The notes under the pieces: model-generated
The model's input: the letters and a program-made list of their open reading frames with translations, nothing else
What the model was told of the DNA's origin: nothing
Databases searched by the model: none
Source: Auriscalpium vulgare
Taxonomy: Eukaryota > Basidiomycota > Agaricomycetes > Russulales > Auriscalpiaceae
Assembly (NCBI GenBank): GCA_019915015.1
Contig: JAHBBC010000014.1
Span: 558,001-622,000, forward strand
Direction of reading: 5' to 3'
Length of the DNA stretch: 64,000 nt
Shown: piece after piece, positions 31,101 through 44,458 of the stretch
How positions within the stretch are numbered: the first letter of the stretch is position 1
Layout of the letters: each line of letters begins with the position of its first letter
Position numbers and translations under genes: made by a program

Positions 31101-33361
31101 GACGCGTTGGGGTCCACTATGGTCCACTCTTCCAACACAACTTGCGTTGTAAGTCAGTCCTATGCAGCATTCCTCGTTTGCTAAGTCCATCGAAGGTTAT
31201 TCTTCAACATATTACATCCTCCTTTGAATGTCCCCGCCCTCGGTAAGTGCTCGTTGACCGCTCTGTGTGCTTTTTCACACCTAATTCTCTTCACATAAGC
31301 TGTTTCTCTGGACCTAGACGTCGACACGAACAAGGAGCTTGTCGCTCACGGCTACTCGAATTTATTGGCAGGACTTTTGGGAACAGTGTAAGGCTTCGCA
31401 CATTTTTTTTGTAGCCGATCTATGCTCAGCGCCGTGTTCGCAGACCGAACTATCTCGTTTATGTCAACACCCTTCTGTACGTTGTGTTTGAATTGGCGAG
31501 GTCAGTGGACTTGAAGCTGATGTCGGCGATATGGCAGGTTTTATCGCGTTGGCGGATCAACCCGAATATCTGGGTTCCTGCTTGCAGCTGCAACACTCGC
31601 CTTGTTGCTCGTGGGAACGGGTCCTATTGCCTACATCCGTAAGTCCATAATATCGAACGTTGCTCAAGGCACTCGTTTATGCAGGGTAAATTGCAGCGGT
31701 CTTGGTTGTCGGCGCACTGATTTTTGTTTTGGGCATCGATTTGGTCAAGGAGGCTTTGTGGGACACAAGGCATCGAGTCAACAAGTAAGTCGTCTCTCGG
31801 CGCCATCACATACACAGCACAGAATTTTCGTGACAGAACGGAGTATATCACAATCGCAAGCATCATGGCGGCTATGACCGTTTGGGACTTCGTGACGGGT
31901 GTCTTCTTCGGGATTATCATGAGCTGTAAGTATTGCCAAATCCGTTGTCTGTAAAGCGAGTGACTGATGAGGTTTACAGGCCTATTCTTCGTCGTTCAGA
32001 ACTCTCAACGCCGTAGCATCCGTGCCATACACACAGGCGAGACAGTGATGTCTACTGTGCGTCGCCCAAGTGCCCATCGCGCGTACATACGCGAAGTGTC
32101 GAAGCAAACTGCTGTTGTTCGCCTCCAAGGTCTGTTGACAGGCTTTCCTAGCCGGTCAATTGTTAAATCCGTTTATGCAGGGTTTCTCTTCTTTGGTACC
32201 GTCACTCACGTTGAGGAAACAATCCGTGCTCTTGTCGACGACGCCTCGTGGCAACGTAGTCCCATACAATTCCTCGTGGTCGACTTGACCGCCGTCGCGG
32301 GCGTCGACATGTCTGCTGCAGAGTCATTTGTTCGAGTACAGCGGTTACTCGCCTCAAAGCGAATCATCCTTGTGTTCTGCGGCATATCGTCGGAAGGTGC
32401 TGCGATCAAGCGCGCATTAGAAAACGTGGACCTCTTTGCCCTCCCGGGCGTCGAGCTGTTCCAGACCATGAACGATGCAATGGAATGTACGTGCTCTCGT
32501 TATCGTTGAGCTACCGACAAGCTCATGCTTCCGGCGCAGGGACGGAAAATGCTTACTTGCATGCTTGGTTCACTTCAAGCAAGGCTGAGACAAAGCCCAT
32601 CAGTAAGTCTCACCATCACCATACCTTTAGCGAACGAGCTTCTGACCTTCCCCAGCTCTGCCCGGCCGGCAGGACAGCATTTTCCTCGATATCCACGAAT
32701 CGCTTCCGAATTCACCTCGCCGGTCGCACCTCAGGGACGTCGGTTTCAGGACTATCGCGCAACGTTTGTCTTTCCATCTTGCTGTGTTGATTGTCAATAT
32801 TAAGGGCCCGTGCTCTAGATGCAGCTCCGGAGCCAGCCGTCAGCATCGCGGACGCTGGAGAGCCCTACAACACGCTCGTTCAAGCCTTCTCGTCGTATGG
32901 TCAAATCAACCCTGATGTGTTCCGGCCGATTGTTTCCTACCTAGAGCACCTATCCCTTCCGGAGGGGTTCATCCTCTGGAATCAAGGCGATCCCTCGGAC
33001 GGCCTTTATGTCATCGAAGCTGGCGTGCTCAGGGCAACGTATGAATTCACAGATGACCACAGTCCTCGCATCGAGGAGTCTATGGTGGCTGGGACTCTTG
33101 CCGGCGAGCTGTCGGCGCTGTCGGGTCTGGAACGCAACGCGACAGTGATCGTAGAGAGGCCGGCCACACTCTGGAAGTTGAGCTCCGAAGGCCTACGTAA
33201 AATGCAAGCCGAGCAGCCAGAGCTCGCAACCACCTTCACTTCGCTGGTTCTGAAATGTGAGTCGGACGGGACTTTTGACTTGTCACTCGCTCATATGTGC
33301 GCACACAGCCGCCAAGATTGATTATGACATTCTTCTTTCTGCATTAGCCACTAGGCAATAG
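28168..33361 (+). CDS. SulP-type transporter with STAS and cyclic-nucleotide-binding domains (Vsb1/YGR125W-like)
   Basis: The proposed model has 21 exons and 1156 aa (yeast Vsb1 is about 1036). Exons 3-21 are firm because each splice keeps frame: they start at 29975, 30184, 30340, 30510, 30685, 30906, 31091, 31196, 31300, 31444, 31538, 31697, 31837, 31980, 32181, 32540, 32656, 32805, 33309. Exon 2 ends at 29826. The N-terminus is uncertain: exon 1 28168-28418 joined to 28940 needs a 521-nt intron, and translation could start instead at ATG 29068. Residues 1-350 are Ser/Pro-rich and disordered; SulP membrane core about 360-780 ([20 protein letters not shown] at its start); STAS about 825-950; cNMP-binding fold about 1030-1125 ([21 protein letters not shown]). 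Yeast Vsb1 takes basic amino acids into the vacuole. That role is inferred here by architecture only. The intron at 30625 has a GC donor (GCAAGT). Confidence 0.85.
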
Positions 33362-33485
33362 GGACTTGGGCATTTATTTTTATCAACTTGGATGGAAAAG
33401 GATAACACGATTAAACAAACGCATGTTGTGCCATGATCTACTTGTAGACGAAGTATATTAGCAACTACACAACGAGGCCATGTAT

Positions 33486-36400
33486 TCAGTTTCTCGGATG
33501 CGAGGAGATTTGATTGAGAGATTCCGCAGACGACAATGAAGAAAGCTTGAGAGGACGAGGGCGGGATGATGTTGGTCGTTTGCGGGGTGCTTCGCGAGTC
33601 GCACCGCCCAGACCCAGGCTGATTTGTGAATGAGCGTCGTTACGCAGCATCTCCCGTAGGACCTGTTGGAAACGCAGAGACCACCATCCGCGTTCCTCAC
33701 GCTCTTGCTGCCTCTCATCTCCTGCGTGACCCTGTACGACTTCGTCGATCTGGACTGATGGGCTCTTCGGCAGGGGAAGACCAGAAGCCAAGATTGACAT
33801 GACGGATTGTCGTGAATCCTCTTCCCAGTCGACGTTTGGGCCGCGCACATGATGCTTTCCAGACAATGAAGGAAACGACAGCACTCGTAGGGTATGCTGA
33901 GAGCACTGCCTGAAGGCAGACATCCATTTCGAGCGGATATCAGCCAGGGCGGCGTCTTTGAGTGTCTCGCCTGACGACGATAAATTTGGGATGGTCACTG
34001 TGAGTGAGGTTACAGGTGTGCTGTCCGGGACGACGCCCGATTCAAGATCGGCAGTGTCCAAGGGAAGCAAATCCAAGACAATTTTGTCCATATCACCTCG
34101 AACGCCGAGAATGCGGGATATGCCGACGTCGTCCAGTAGCCTCCAAGATTCGACACCACCGTCCAAGTTGGCCCGATGGCTGCTGGTATATGAAAGAGGT
34201 GAAGCGATTATGATCAAGTCTGTGAACACTAGGGTGTGGACAAGACTTTGCTTGAAGCTCTCCGATCGGCGCATATTCAAGAGCGTGCTTTGAGGGACGT
34301 TATACTCGTTTTTGGCACCGCGCTGTGGACCCGCCAATGGCAGCCCGAACGAGAAAGGAGATACAGGCGTAAGTGGAGGCGTCGTCGACGACGCTGATAG
34401 ATCCGATTCAAATGAGAACTGAGAGGATGTCGTCGATTTGGTTGAGTTCGAGCGTCCGCTGGACTCAGCATTTCGAGACGTGAGCGCGCTGATGAGTCGT
34501 GATTGCTTGGGTTTGGACCTGTCGCTGGTCAATGCCGTCGGCGGACGGAGGTATTGCTCGCTGCGGCTAGGATGTCCAACCACCGGCGGGCGTTGTTCGA
34601 CAATGAATTCGCGCACGAGGCGCCCACGAGCCAGGAGGCGCCGTTCACGACGCGCCAGTTGAATTGAGGGAGGCAGGCCCTGAATTCTACTCAGTCGATC
34701 CTTCACGAGATCGTACTCTTCTTCCTGCAATTTGACTTCCCGCATAATACGGATCATGGCCTCGGTCGAATGCAGAAGAGAAAAGGTCGCCAGGTGGTCA
34801 GCGTGATGAGATGGCGTCGCATCCCAGAGTCGCTGAAGACATACACAGAATCAGCGTGGTTGACAATACAAGGGGCAGGTATGCACTCACCCGAAAGTAC
34901 GTTGGATAGTCAACCAGTCTATTGACAGGCTCGACCAAAAATGACTCGAGACTCCATCCCCGGCATTCCGGCTGTTCCTGCTGCAGCATGATGAACTCGC
35001 CGAAGTCATTTCCTCGCTCGTTGGACATGCGTTGTATCACGAGGGCGACGTGCTCGACTCGTACAAGATAGGGCTGATGGACTTCGAGACGGGGCACGAA
35101 CCTCCGCATGACTTCAGCGAAACGATTTACGACCGGATATTGCTCCGCGATGGCCGTTCGTAGTGCAGACGATATTTGCAAATGCAAGTTAAGTATGTCT
35201 TCAAGCCAGTCAAATAGACGTGCGACCTCGGTAGGGACTCCTTCAAGCCATGAGACACTATCTTTCATCCGAAGGGGGCGGATGAAGAGATAGACGGCTG
35301 TACGCAGACGCTTCACGAACAGTTGCTCCGCCTCACAAAGCTCCCATATAACTTCCTGACGTCGCAGCTCGGTGTCTCCGTATCGTTCGAGCAGAGATTG
35401 ATATGCTGAGGGAGGCAAAGTTGAGCGCCAGGTACGGCCATCAGGATGCGAGTCAAGGACGCGCTGGTCCCGCTCTCGCTGCTGCCATGGTCGCGATGGG
35501 ATGTCATCGCGATAGATCGATTGCGTGCTAGCGCTCTCGGGCAGACCGTTTTGAGGCCGGGGCGATACACCAGTCGTACTAGTTGCCCCGTATGGCGCGT
35601 GAGGCATATCGTTAGCCTGTGGATGTGGCTCACTGGTCGTGCGGTGCATCCATGAGTTCCTCAAAACGGATACGTGCTTTTGGCCGGAGAGCTTCTCGAA
35701 AACCGCTTCTGCGCTCAGACTGAGCTCATCGCCGTCGTCCTGCCATCGGTCGCTCCCGATGGTTGATGAACTGTCAACATGTGGCAGTCGAGCATTGGGC
35801 TCCGGAGAAGAGGGTGGCAGACCAAATGCCTCCCGTTCGCGAGCTTCGGCATGGCCCAGATGCTCGTGGAGATCATGGAGACTATACGTTGCATCCATGG
35901 ATTTCAGGGCGGACGTTACACCCTTTTGACCACGATCATCAGGCGGACCTTGCATGAGCGACGATGCCCCAACATCGTGGTGGGAGCGCCGTTTCCTTGG
36001 CTGCAATGGCAGCACGGGAGGACGCCCTGATGTTTGATCTCGGCTACGATCCGCAAGAGAGCCAGCGGCATTGCTCTGTCTAGGCGTCGGAGCCTCTCTG
36101 GGGTGGCGGCCCTGGGCTGCGTTCCTTGGACCTAGCACATCGTGCCGCCGGTTGTTGGGCACCGGGTCTTCGGGAGGGCTCCTGATGAGGCGTCCACAGG
36201 ATGTTTGCCTGGCATAGTGATAGTCTTCAGACATATTGCGCGCAGCGTACGTAGGTCTGGGAGTCTGGTCCGCTTGACCACCACCTCTGTCCATGTCGTC
36301 GTCCGAAGGGTACTCGGAGCCAGACTGCTCGTCAACACCTGGGTCGGTGACGACGGGATTTGAAAGTGGCCTGGCTGATTCCCGACCCCGAGCAGAACCT

Positions 36401-38491
36401 AGGGGACTCCTCTGAGGCCGAAAGGGCAATGCAGAAGGGGCTGCACGAGCCCTAGGCGAGAAGTGAAGCGAGGAGCCACGCCCACCGTAGCCTCTGGGCC
36501 CCTGTTGGCCGGGCTGTCGATCGTCGAGAACTCCAAGGATACGAGCTGATCCTTGCTGGCCGACTTCAGTCGATGGGCTGATCGCTAGACCTGTATACTC
36601 GCCGTCCGACATATCTCCTTCAGATGCGTGGCCATGGTCCGCAGCCGGCGCACGATTCTCAAGCTCGTGGACTATCCCTATGAGCGCTTCGCGACGCCGG
36701 CGATCCTCCCCGTCGTCACTGTCGTTGCGGTGATTGTGGCGCTCGCCATATCTGGCGTCTTCGTCTTCGTCTTCATCGCGAGCATCGCTATCGTCCCTGT
36801 CGTCATCATCGTACACAGCATCCCCATGCTGTGTCGTGCGGTCTTCGTCGGCGTCAGCATACTCCCATGGGTTGGGCAGCGTGCTGCTTGATCCGGCCCG
36901 TCGCTCATCTTCTTCGAAGCGTACTGTTTGTCGGGATCTTGATCGAAGGAGAGAATGCAGGCGGGCGATAGACTCGGTGGATGGGCCATCCGTGAGACCT
37001 TCGGCGTCAATGTCGTCGTCGTCATAGGCACTCTCTTCGTCGTCCTGGCTGCCTCTGTCTGCGAGACTTTCTTCTGACTGTGGCGCGCGATCTTGAGTCA
37101 GACCGCCTGTCCTGTCATTCAGCAGGTTGATACCCAGACCGATTCTTCGTTCAGGCAGGGGAGGCAACGGCGGGCGATAATGTTCGTTCTCGTGCTCATG
37201 ATTCACGGGCACCCTAGATGACCAACTGGGTGACTTCGTAATGGGGCCGCGCCTACCGTCCACACTTGAGCTGGCGCTGGAGCTGGAGCTTGACGGTACT
37301 ATATCTGCGTTGGTGACCACCAGGGCGCGACGTGGTTCGCTGAGCAACTCGAACTCAGGCATTGAATCCTCGCTGATGTTGCCAGCACGAGATATGGACC
37401 GACTTCGTGCGCCATATTTGGAGGGTTTCGGGATGCCTGAGCCGGACGCATGAGGCTGAGGCGTCGCGGGCATTGGGACAAATGCGGATCGCGTCGACAC
37501 GTGCCCAGGATCGGTGCGAGATCGTTCGTGAGCGCGATAATCGCGAGGGAAGTTCGAGGGCGATAGCTGTCAAAATCGCGTGAGCGGGTTACATTCACAA
37601 AATGGTTGTAGAACACACCTCAGGCGTGACGCTCTCCGTGGCTATCGGCGCTTGCGACGCTTTCCTAGACATCATATTCCTGACCGACCTAAGGGATTTC
37701 GACGGGGACCCCTTAGACGGCGAGTCGTGGGTTGGCGCCTGCTTGGTGGTGGATGCAGAGGACGATGAGCTCTTCAAGACCGACTTTAAGGTCGACTTGG
37801 ACTTTCCCTTTGATGGCGTCGTCGGGATGCGAGACGTCTCAGTCGTCTTCGGCGCTGGTGAGGGCCTTGGGGTCGAGGGGAGTACTGGCGGAGTGGTCAT
37901 TACGTGGAGTGTTGGTCGCTTCAGACGACTGGCAGTAGACGCGGAGGTCGTGGACTGAGGGTCTGAAGCAGTTAATTTGCCAGAACGGCCAGGAGCTGCT
38001 CGTGTGCTCGCAGAAAGGGATACGGGGGACTCGGCGGGAGGAGATTGACCCGGATGCGTCATCCTGTCAATGGTGTCGCGCAGCGACGGCACCAGGTGCG
38101 CCTCGACAAGAGGCAGGTCACCCAACCTAGTATGTCGTGGTGCAGGGCTCTCCGGTGGGTTGTTTCCGCTGCGAGAGAGCCTTCGCGTGAGCATAGCCAT
38201 ACGGGAAGCGTTCGCATGTTCGGAAGAGGACGCAGATGACGAGACAGGCATATGAGAAGATGACGCGACAGGCCCGTGCCCGCCATCCCGCCCACGAGAA
38301 CGCGTGTCGCTTGAGCTTTCTGGGGGTCCATACTTCTTCTGGGGGTAGTCACTATGCGGATCGTACGAGATGCCGGCAGCGGCGGCGTAATGGGAGGGTG
38401 GCAAGAAACCGCGCGGTGTGCTGGGGGATATGACGGCTGACGCGGTGACCGCCGGCGAACGCGACTTGCTTCGAGGTTTCTTCAAAGGCAT
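33486..38491 (-). CDS. RhoGEF with DH domain and long disordered N-terminus
   Basis: Three exons on the minus strand (38491-37619, 37566-34891, 34832-33486) give 1631 aa. It should activate a Rho-family GTPase at the cell cortex. Residues 1-1000 are Ser/Pro/Arg-rich with acidic Asp/Glu blocks (for example EDEDEDARYGERH) and look disordered. The DH domain runs from about 1020 to 1240: RRQEVIWELCEAEQLFVKRL (conserved region 1), then NRFAEVMRRFVPRLEVHQPY, and FLVEPVNRLVDYPTYFR (conserved region 3, which contacts the GTPase). After it comes a probable PH-like region about 1320-1440 (VHTLVFTDLIIIASPL). The second intron falls just inside the DH end and is firm. The 3' end converges with the Vsb1-like gene, only 124 bp apart. 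Confidence 0.85.
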
Positions 38492-38704
38492 GGAAAGATG
38501 ATGCAAGAGTAAAGCCTGCGGAGAATAGGATTGACAACTGAGTCGAAGCGAAAGAGCTGGAGGCAGGTGGGAATGCAAACATACTCCTGTCACGTGATTA
38601 TGGGCCTGCGCACGCACATTGCGCAAGGCCCGCAAGTCATCGGCTTTGACACAGCATTCCAAGTCCAAAGCGCGGCGAGCAGAGACCTGCAACCGGAGGC
38701 AAAG

Positions 38705-39697
38705 TTATACGCGACGACTATGCAGGGCGGAGGAGATGGGGAAAATGAGAGCGAGATGTTGGATGTCACTCTGGACTCTCGCAAGATACCATTCAATGAG
38801 CTCGACCGCGGCATCGACAGTGCCAATCTGCCCAGCAGCGTCGGGAATACCATTTTCCCCAGTGAACTCCCGCATTAGATCTTGAAAACCGGGATCCGTG
38901 AAGTCGACATTGTCACTAAACGGATTTAGTCACCCATATTCAGGAAGGTACTATACGCGAAATCTCACCTGTTGTGCTCAGCGCAGTACCACTCTTCCCA
39001 GATCCTGGCTTCCTCGACAAACCGAAAGCACATCTCCATCTCTGTCAATGACTCGTCCCCCTCTTTTTCAGACATCCTCGCATTGAAAAGGTATTCGGCG
39101 GCAGCTTGTCCGGTAATGCCTTCCATCTGCGGAAAGTATGTTCGAAGGAGGACAGGCAAGAGGTGGGATTCTGAAGACGTCCACAATTCGATTATGTGCT
39201 ATCACCAGGTCAGCCAATGTGAGGGATTGATCAAAACCCGAAAACTCACCCGTCGGATTACAGTATGTTTAGCCCCACAATACACCTGGTGATACACATC
39301 GTGCCTGTTCGCCACCCTTTTCAACGTCTTCACTTCCGCGTCCCTGAGCAGCTCATGGCCTGCCTGTTGCAAAGAGGAAAGCGCGTGGATCGCTAACGCC
39401 TGTTCCGCTACTGTGCATATCCTCTGACCAATCAATTTGACTTGAGCAAGCATGTCGAGCAACTCCGGCGCTTGCTTGAACAGGAGAGTCGGTCGGATAA
39501 TGCTGCGGATGGCGCATGACAGCGCCCGAAAAGGCGCCTTCTCAAGGGCCAGTCGAGGATTCGATGATCGTGCCATGATTTCTGCGCATACGTTGCTATG
39601 AGTAGATTGCGGTCTTTGCGATGATGTAAGTACCTTGAATGTTCTCTTCGTCATGAGACATATGAGGTTCCGCCGGCGCATTCGCGAGAGCGTTCAT
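38705..39697 (-). CDS. Unknown basidiomycete protein, helical
   Basis: Four exons (39697-39634, 39581-39250, 39198-38969, 38915-38705) give 278 aa. I do not recognise the family. The protein is predicted helical by eye, without a signal peptide or membrane segment. The middle has hydrophobic heptads (LLDMLAQVKLIGQRICTV) and the C-terminal half is acidic (ARMSEKEGDESLTEMEMCF, EEARIWEEWYCAEHN). Each splice keeps frame and the introns are 49-53 nt, which supports a real gene. It starts divergently from the karyopherin gene and ends 213 bp before the RhoGEF start. Confidence 0.7.
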
Positions 39698-40273
39698 ATT
39701 TGTGTATTTGTACCAGATATCAATGCCACGATGAATTTCCTAGATTCGTCAGAGTAAAAGCTAACGTGTTCGTAATTCTGAAGGAGGTGAAAGGAGGAGG
39801 ATGATGATGTGTCGGTGGTGTCGGTGGTGGTGGTGGTGGAAGGAACCCCGGCCATAATGGAAGAAGCGGCGAGCGCACAGTCAGCACGTGATCGAGATTC
39901 CGCTCGGGCACGGAGGCCGGGGCCGGACCGGGAGATGAGTCGGGCCCGGCCTCAAAGGTGTAGCTTGGACAAAAACCTCCAGGACGTTGAAAACTTATGA
40001 TGAAGAGACAGCGAGAGGTTGGATATGTACGAATCAGAGGATTGACCGGGTAAAGTAATAGTACAGTACTGGGCCGGGAGATCTGTTTCCCACGGCTTTT
40101 CATCGAAAGACGCGGCGAGCCACTCAGTTATGTACTGACAAGGGTTTACCGAGTGCTACTCAGCCGACGTCCGACGCTCACTGAGCTGGGCGCTGAAGGC
40201 CCGCCTTAACACCTGCCTAACTGTCTGGATACCCACCGCTCTTAGCCCATCGCGAACGGCGCCTCTGACGGCA
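39698..40273. promoter_or_regulatory. Divergent promoter region
   Basis: 576 bp between the unknown minus-strand gene and the plus-strand karyopherin. It contains a GGT microsatellite at about 39812-39840. No gene is supported, and no clear TATA box assigns the core promoters. Confidence 0.4.
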
Positions 40274-43200
40274 ATGGCTTCGTTTCTCCCAACCCTTTCG
40301 CCATTAGACGTGCAGCGCGCTGCACAGGTGCGCCTCACTTTGCCAGAGGGTTTATTGATGTAGGCTGACCCACTGTGCAGTTGATTCAGCAGTCATACAA
40401 CCCATCGCCCACACAGCGACTGTCTCCGGAGGAGCAACGCCGCCTGAATAACGACCTTTTCGACCTGCAGAAGAAGTGGGAGGCGTGGGGCTTGGTCGTT
40501 CCGTTCCTCGAGCACGAAGACGCGAACGTGCAGTTCTTTGGTGCGCATACAGCGCAGGTCAAAATTGCGCGGGACTGGTGCGTACATACCTAGAAGCGCG
40601 AAGCTGAACACCACTCACGACACCCGATTTCACAGGGAGACCCTCCCGCCCGACTGCACGGAGGAGCTGCGTGCCTTTCTTCTCGACATCACAGCCAGAT
40701 GCGTTCGACTTGGGCGCAGCAAAGTCATCCTCCGCAAGCTCTTCGTCGCTGTGCGTCTTCCTTCAAAGTCTACACTCTCCGCAAACCCACAGCCGCCCAG
40801 CTCTGTTCCCTAGCCATCAAATTGGGCACGCAATGGGAGGACTGGTTACTCTCCAGTGTAGGCGCAGTATCGGGACCCGGTATTCCAACGGAACACGCTC
40901 TCGATTTTCTAGAAATCGCGGTGGAGGAGGTTCACGGAGCCGACCTGCTTCCACCGAAGAAGTAACTAGCATATATGCATGCCATGCCACCTCCTGACTG
41001 ATGCTTCCCAGAGCGCAGATGCAACAAACACTACAAGACGCCGTGCCCATTGTCACACAAGCCATCACCGCCTCGCTTGTGCCCTCTGAAGATCCAGCAG
41101 CTGTAAAGCAATTTACCTCGGCGATTAAATGCCTAGAGTCGTGGATACCCATCCTTCCATCCAGGTGACTAGTACTCTCCTTATCGCATAGCATTCTTAC
41201 GACCGTCCCACCAGCGATCTGACGCCGCTGATTCAGAACTTGTGGGTCCTCCTGAATCCCGTTTCGCCACCGCACTTCCTTGCAACTGCCTCCGCTCTTC
41301 TCACAATTCTCTCGTCTTCTGCGTTTACCGGCGGAGCTGGCTCGCGCACCCTGACAGAGCCCCTGCTACTTTGGACTGCGCGCTTCGGGCCGCCGATCGT
41401 CAGTGAGACTTTGAGCACTGGGATGGTTGACGAAGTGAGCAATGGCCTTTGTCGGCTGTTGGTTGGGCTCGGTGACCACTCCGCTGCGTATCTGGCAGAG
41501 AACATCGCATCGTCCACCGCACTGGCCCCCGCTGTCTTGCCAGTGCCATTACCTAGCGACGAGGCGCTTCCACCGCGCAGCCATGTCGTTCAGACGTTCC
41601 TTAAGCTACTGTTGGCGTATACTTCCCTGCCTGGATTTTATGGCGTGGACGAGGAGGAGAGCGAAATGACACTCGGGTTTTGGTACGAGTTCCAAGAGGC
41701 GTTGTGGAACGTTGAGGTCCCCGACGACACAGACGACGATGGCGTGAGACAGGAAGACGGGAAGGAGAGGGGTCTATGGGTTGTTGCCAAGGCGGTGTAC
41801 GCAGAGCTCGTCGCTGCACTGAGAACCAAGGTGCAGTGGCCAGCCGCGCCGACAGGCTGGGCGAAAGGTGCGCTCTCCTCAAATGAAAAGCACACTTCAT
41901 GACCTCAGTCCATGTCAGATCAACTCGACAAGTTCCAAGTGTGAGTACGTTCTATCACGCTGAATTTCATCGACGTGGATTGCTCACGTACGACGGATTA
42001 AAGCTACCGACGAGATATCGGAGATACACTCATCAATGCGTGAGCGCTGTCGCTTCAAGCTGCCATTCCACGCTAACTCTGTTCCTCCGCCAGATATTAT
42101 GTCCTGCGTGACGACATGCTGGCCTACTACGTGAACGATATCGCTGAGCGCCTTTCCAGTCGCAGCCAGGACAGTGGATGGGAGGTCAGCTTACGTATAT
42201 TTTGCCTCAGCAGAATGGCTAACAGACATCCCAGGACGTGGAGGCAACACTACATTGTGTCATGTCGATACAGGAGTCCGTGCCTGTAGATCCAAACGAC
42301 CATCTGTCGCGGCTCTTCAGTGCCGACATACTAGGCCGACTACCGACGACGGGTACGGATAGGGTGCGCCGAACAACGCTTTCCCTCATCGGTGCGTTTC
42401 CTCTCTTCTCATTTTCGCACACAATCAAACCATCCTTTGCAGGCTCATACGCTTCGTGGTTCACGACGCTGCCGACCTCGTCGCCTGCGCTCCTGATGAA
42501 TGTGCTCACATACGTCGTCGCCGCGCTCCCGGAACCTGCGCTGTGTCTCCAAGCTGCCAACGCGTTACGCGACCTGTGCGACGCCAACCGCACCGCGCTC
42601 GCGCCGCATATTAGCGCATTCGGCGAGCTGCACGCTGGCTTAGTGGGCGTGCCAGACACCGAGAAGGCGAAGGTGCTGCAGTCCATCGCGAGCGTGATCC
42701 AGGCGCTGCCACCTGCAGAGGAGATCCCGCCTGTCGAGGTACGGGTATACACTTCCTGGTCATTTGCAATACTCATGCTTTGTACCTGCAGGCCATCGTG
42801 GCGCCGGTGGTCGCGAGGCTATTCCAAGCGCTGCAGTCCTCTTCACAGGTATGTATGCGCTGGCCATACGCTTTGATACATGTTGCCGACGATGTACAGC
42901 TCCCAGACGAATCGCGTGCGCTTGCGTTCCAACAGCTGCAGACGCTCACGGGCATGGCCAAGGGCCTCACGCGAGCGGCCGAACTTGGAGGCCTCGACGA
43001 TCCGCCTGCCTTGGAGGAGACAGAGCAAATGCAGCGTGCACGGGACGACCCACGCATGCTGCGCGTGCGTGAGGACATGGTTAACGCACTGCGTGGTACG
43101 GTAGAGCTATGGTCGACGGATGCCGGGATCAGCGACGTGAGTGCACACCCCCTATTCGTTATCGTACGCGTGGCTGACCTGCGTCTGCACATGCACAGGC

Positions 43201-44290
43201 GCTATCTGACCTGTTTAAATCGATCACTGCCCTTGCCGCGGATGCGACGCTCATCTCGCTGCCGCCAGCGCCGCTGCTCGAGCTCGTATGCCGAGCTGCG
43301 CAGCGGCAGCTCACCGCGTTGTGGCTCGCGCTCGCGACGATCCTCGTCGTGCAGCTCAACCCGCCAGCGCTGGCGTCGGTCGCTTTGCGTGCGACGCCGT
43401 CCGCAGAGACGCTCGACATTGTGCAGAACGTTACGCGCGCTCTTCTCGACATCGCGCTGCCCGTGCTCGGCGGCGCGGGGTACTTGGAAGCAGTGCGTCA
43501 CATGTCCGCGCGCTGTGGCAGGTGAGCTGACTTGTCACAGAATCCGGACGTGGTGCAAGATTTCTTCCATTACATGGAGAAGGTGAGTTGGTGTTTGCGC
43601 TTGGATGGGCTGGATCCGACCGCATAGCCAACAGGTGGCATTCCAATTTGTTGTGGTGCTATATCGACTGCCTCGGCCGTTATTTAACGCACTCGTTCGA
43701 TGCGCAGTCACTGCACTCGCGTTGCAGGAGCGGTATTCGCTCGTCTCTTCTTCGACATTCCTGGTGCGTGTCGCATCCCCCGCGCGCCGAAGCTTTCCGC
43801 TGACGCACGCATCAGAGTACGCTGATCAGCCGGACACACGCGAGCGGCGACCTTGGCGATGCGAAGGATGTGCTCGTACAAACGCACGGGCCAGCGATCA
43901 TGCACGCGGTGCTAGCGGGCTTCGCCGGTGTCGCGCCGAAGTCGACCGTGCTGAACATCGTGGAGGTGTTTTCGATGCTTGTGATGAAGTACCCCGCGGA
44001 AAGCCGCGTGTGGATGTCGCAGATTCTGTACGGGGTACGTTGCACGCCTTTCTGCTCTCGCTGATCTAATACACGGCCAGGAGGAGTTTGTGCAGAGCAA
44101 GGCGGGGCCCGAGGCAAAGGCAGCGTTGGTGAAGGCTGTGTTTGGGTATGTGCTATCCGTTATGACTCTGTCGATAACGGATCCTCATATGCGCAGGACA
44201 AGATCGCTGAAGAAGACGAAGGAGGCGGTGCAGCAGTTCACTATCATCGCGCGAGGGCAGGAGGGGTCCAGCTTTGGCGCGGCCTGGTAA
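40274..44290 (+). CDS. Importin-beta family karyopherin (importin-13/Kap122-like)
   Basis: Nineteen exons join in frame to 1023 aa, within the range of importin-13 (about 960) and yeast Kap122/Pdr6 (about 1080). These receptors carry cargo through nuclear pores under Ran-GTP control. The protein is a continuous helical HEAT-repeat array. Recognisable pieces are LNNDLFDLQKKWEAWGLVVP and ANVQFFGAHTAQVKIARDW near the N-terminus (importin-beta N-terminal, Ran-binding), LFVALCSLAIKL, then DQLDKFQVYRRDIGDTLINA and YYVLRDDMLAYYVNDIAERL in the middle, and VQQFTIIARG at the end. Exon 7 is a 22-nt microexon (41919-41940), placed because only this choice restores the conserved KDQLDKFQVYRRD. Exon 3 ends at 40750 and exon 4 starts at 40801. 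Cargo is unknown. Confidence 0.87.
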
Positions 44291-44458
44291 TGTAGAGCAG
44301 TGTGTAATTGGGGTGTAATGAAATACAACACGAGGGGAAAGGAGCATTACAGCATATGTCTGACTGCTGTGTTTTTGGCGCTGGACGCGTCTATGAGGAA
44401 GGCTAGGGAACGAAGTACTGAGCAAGGGCTGTACATCAGAGACGCGGTCCTGCCCACC

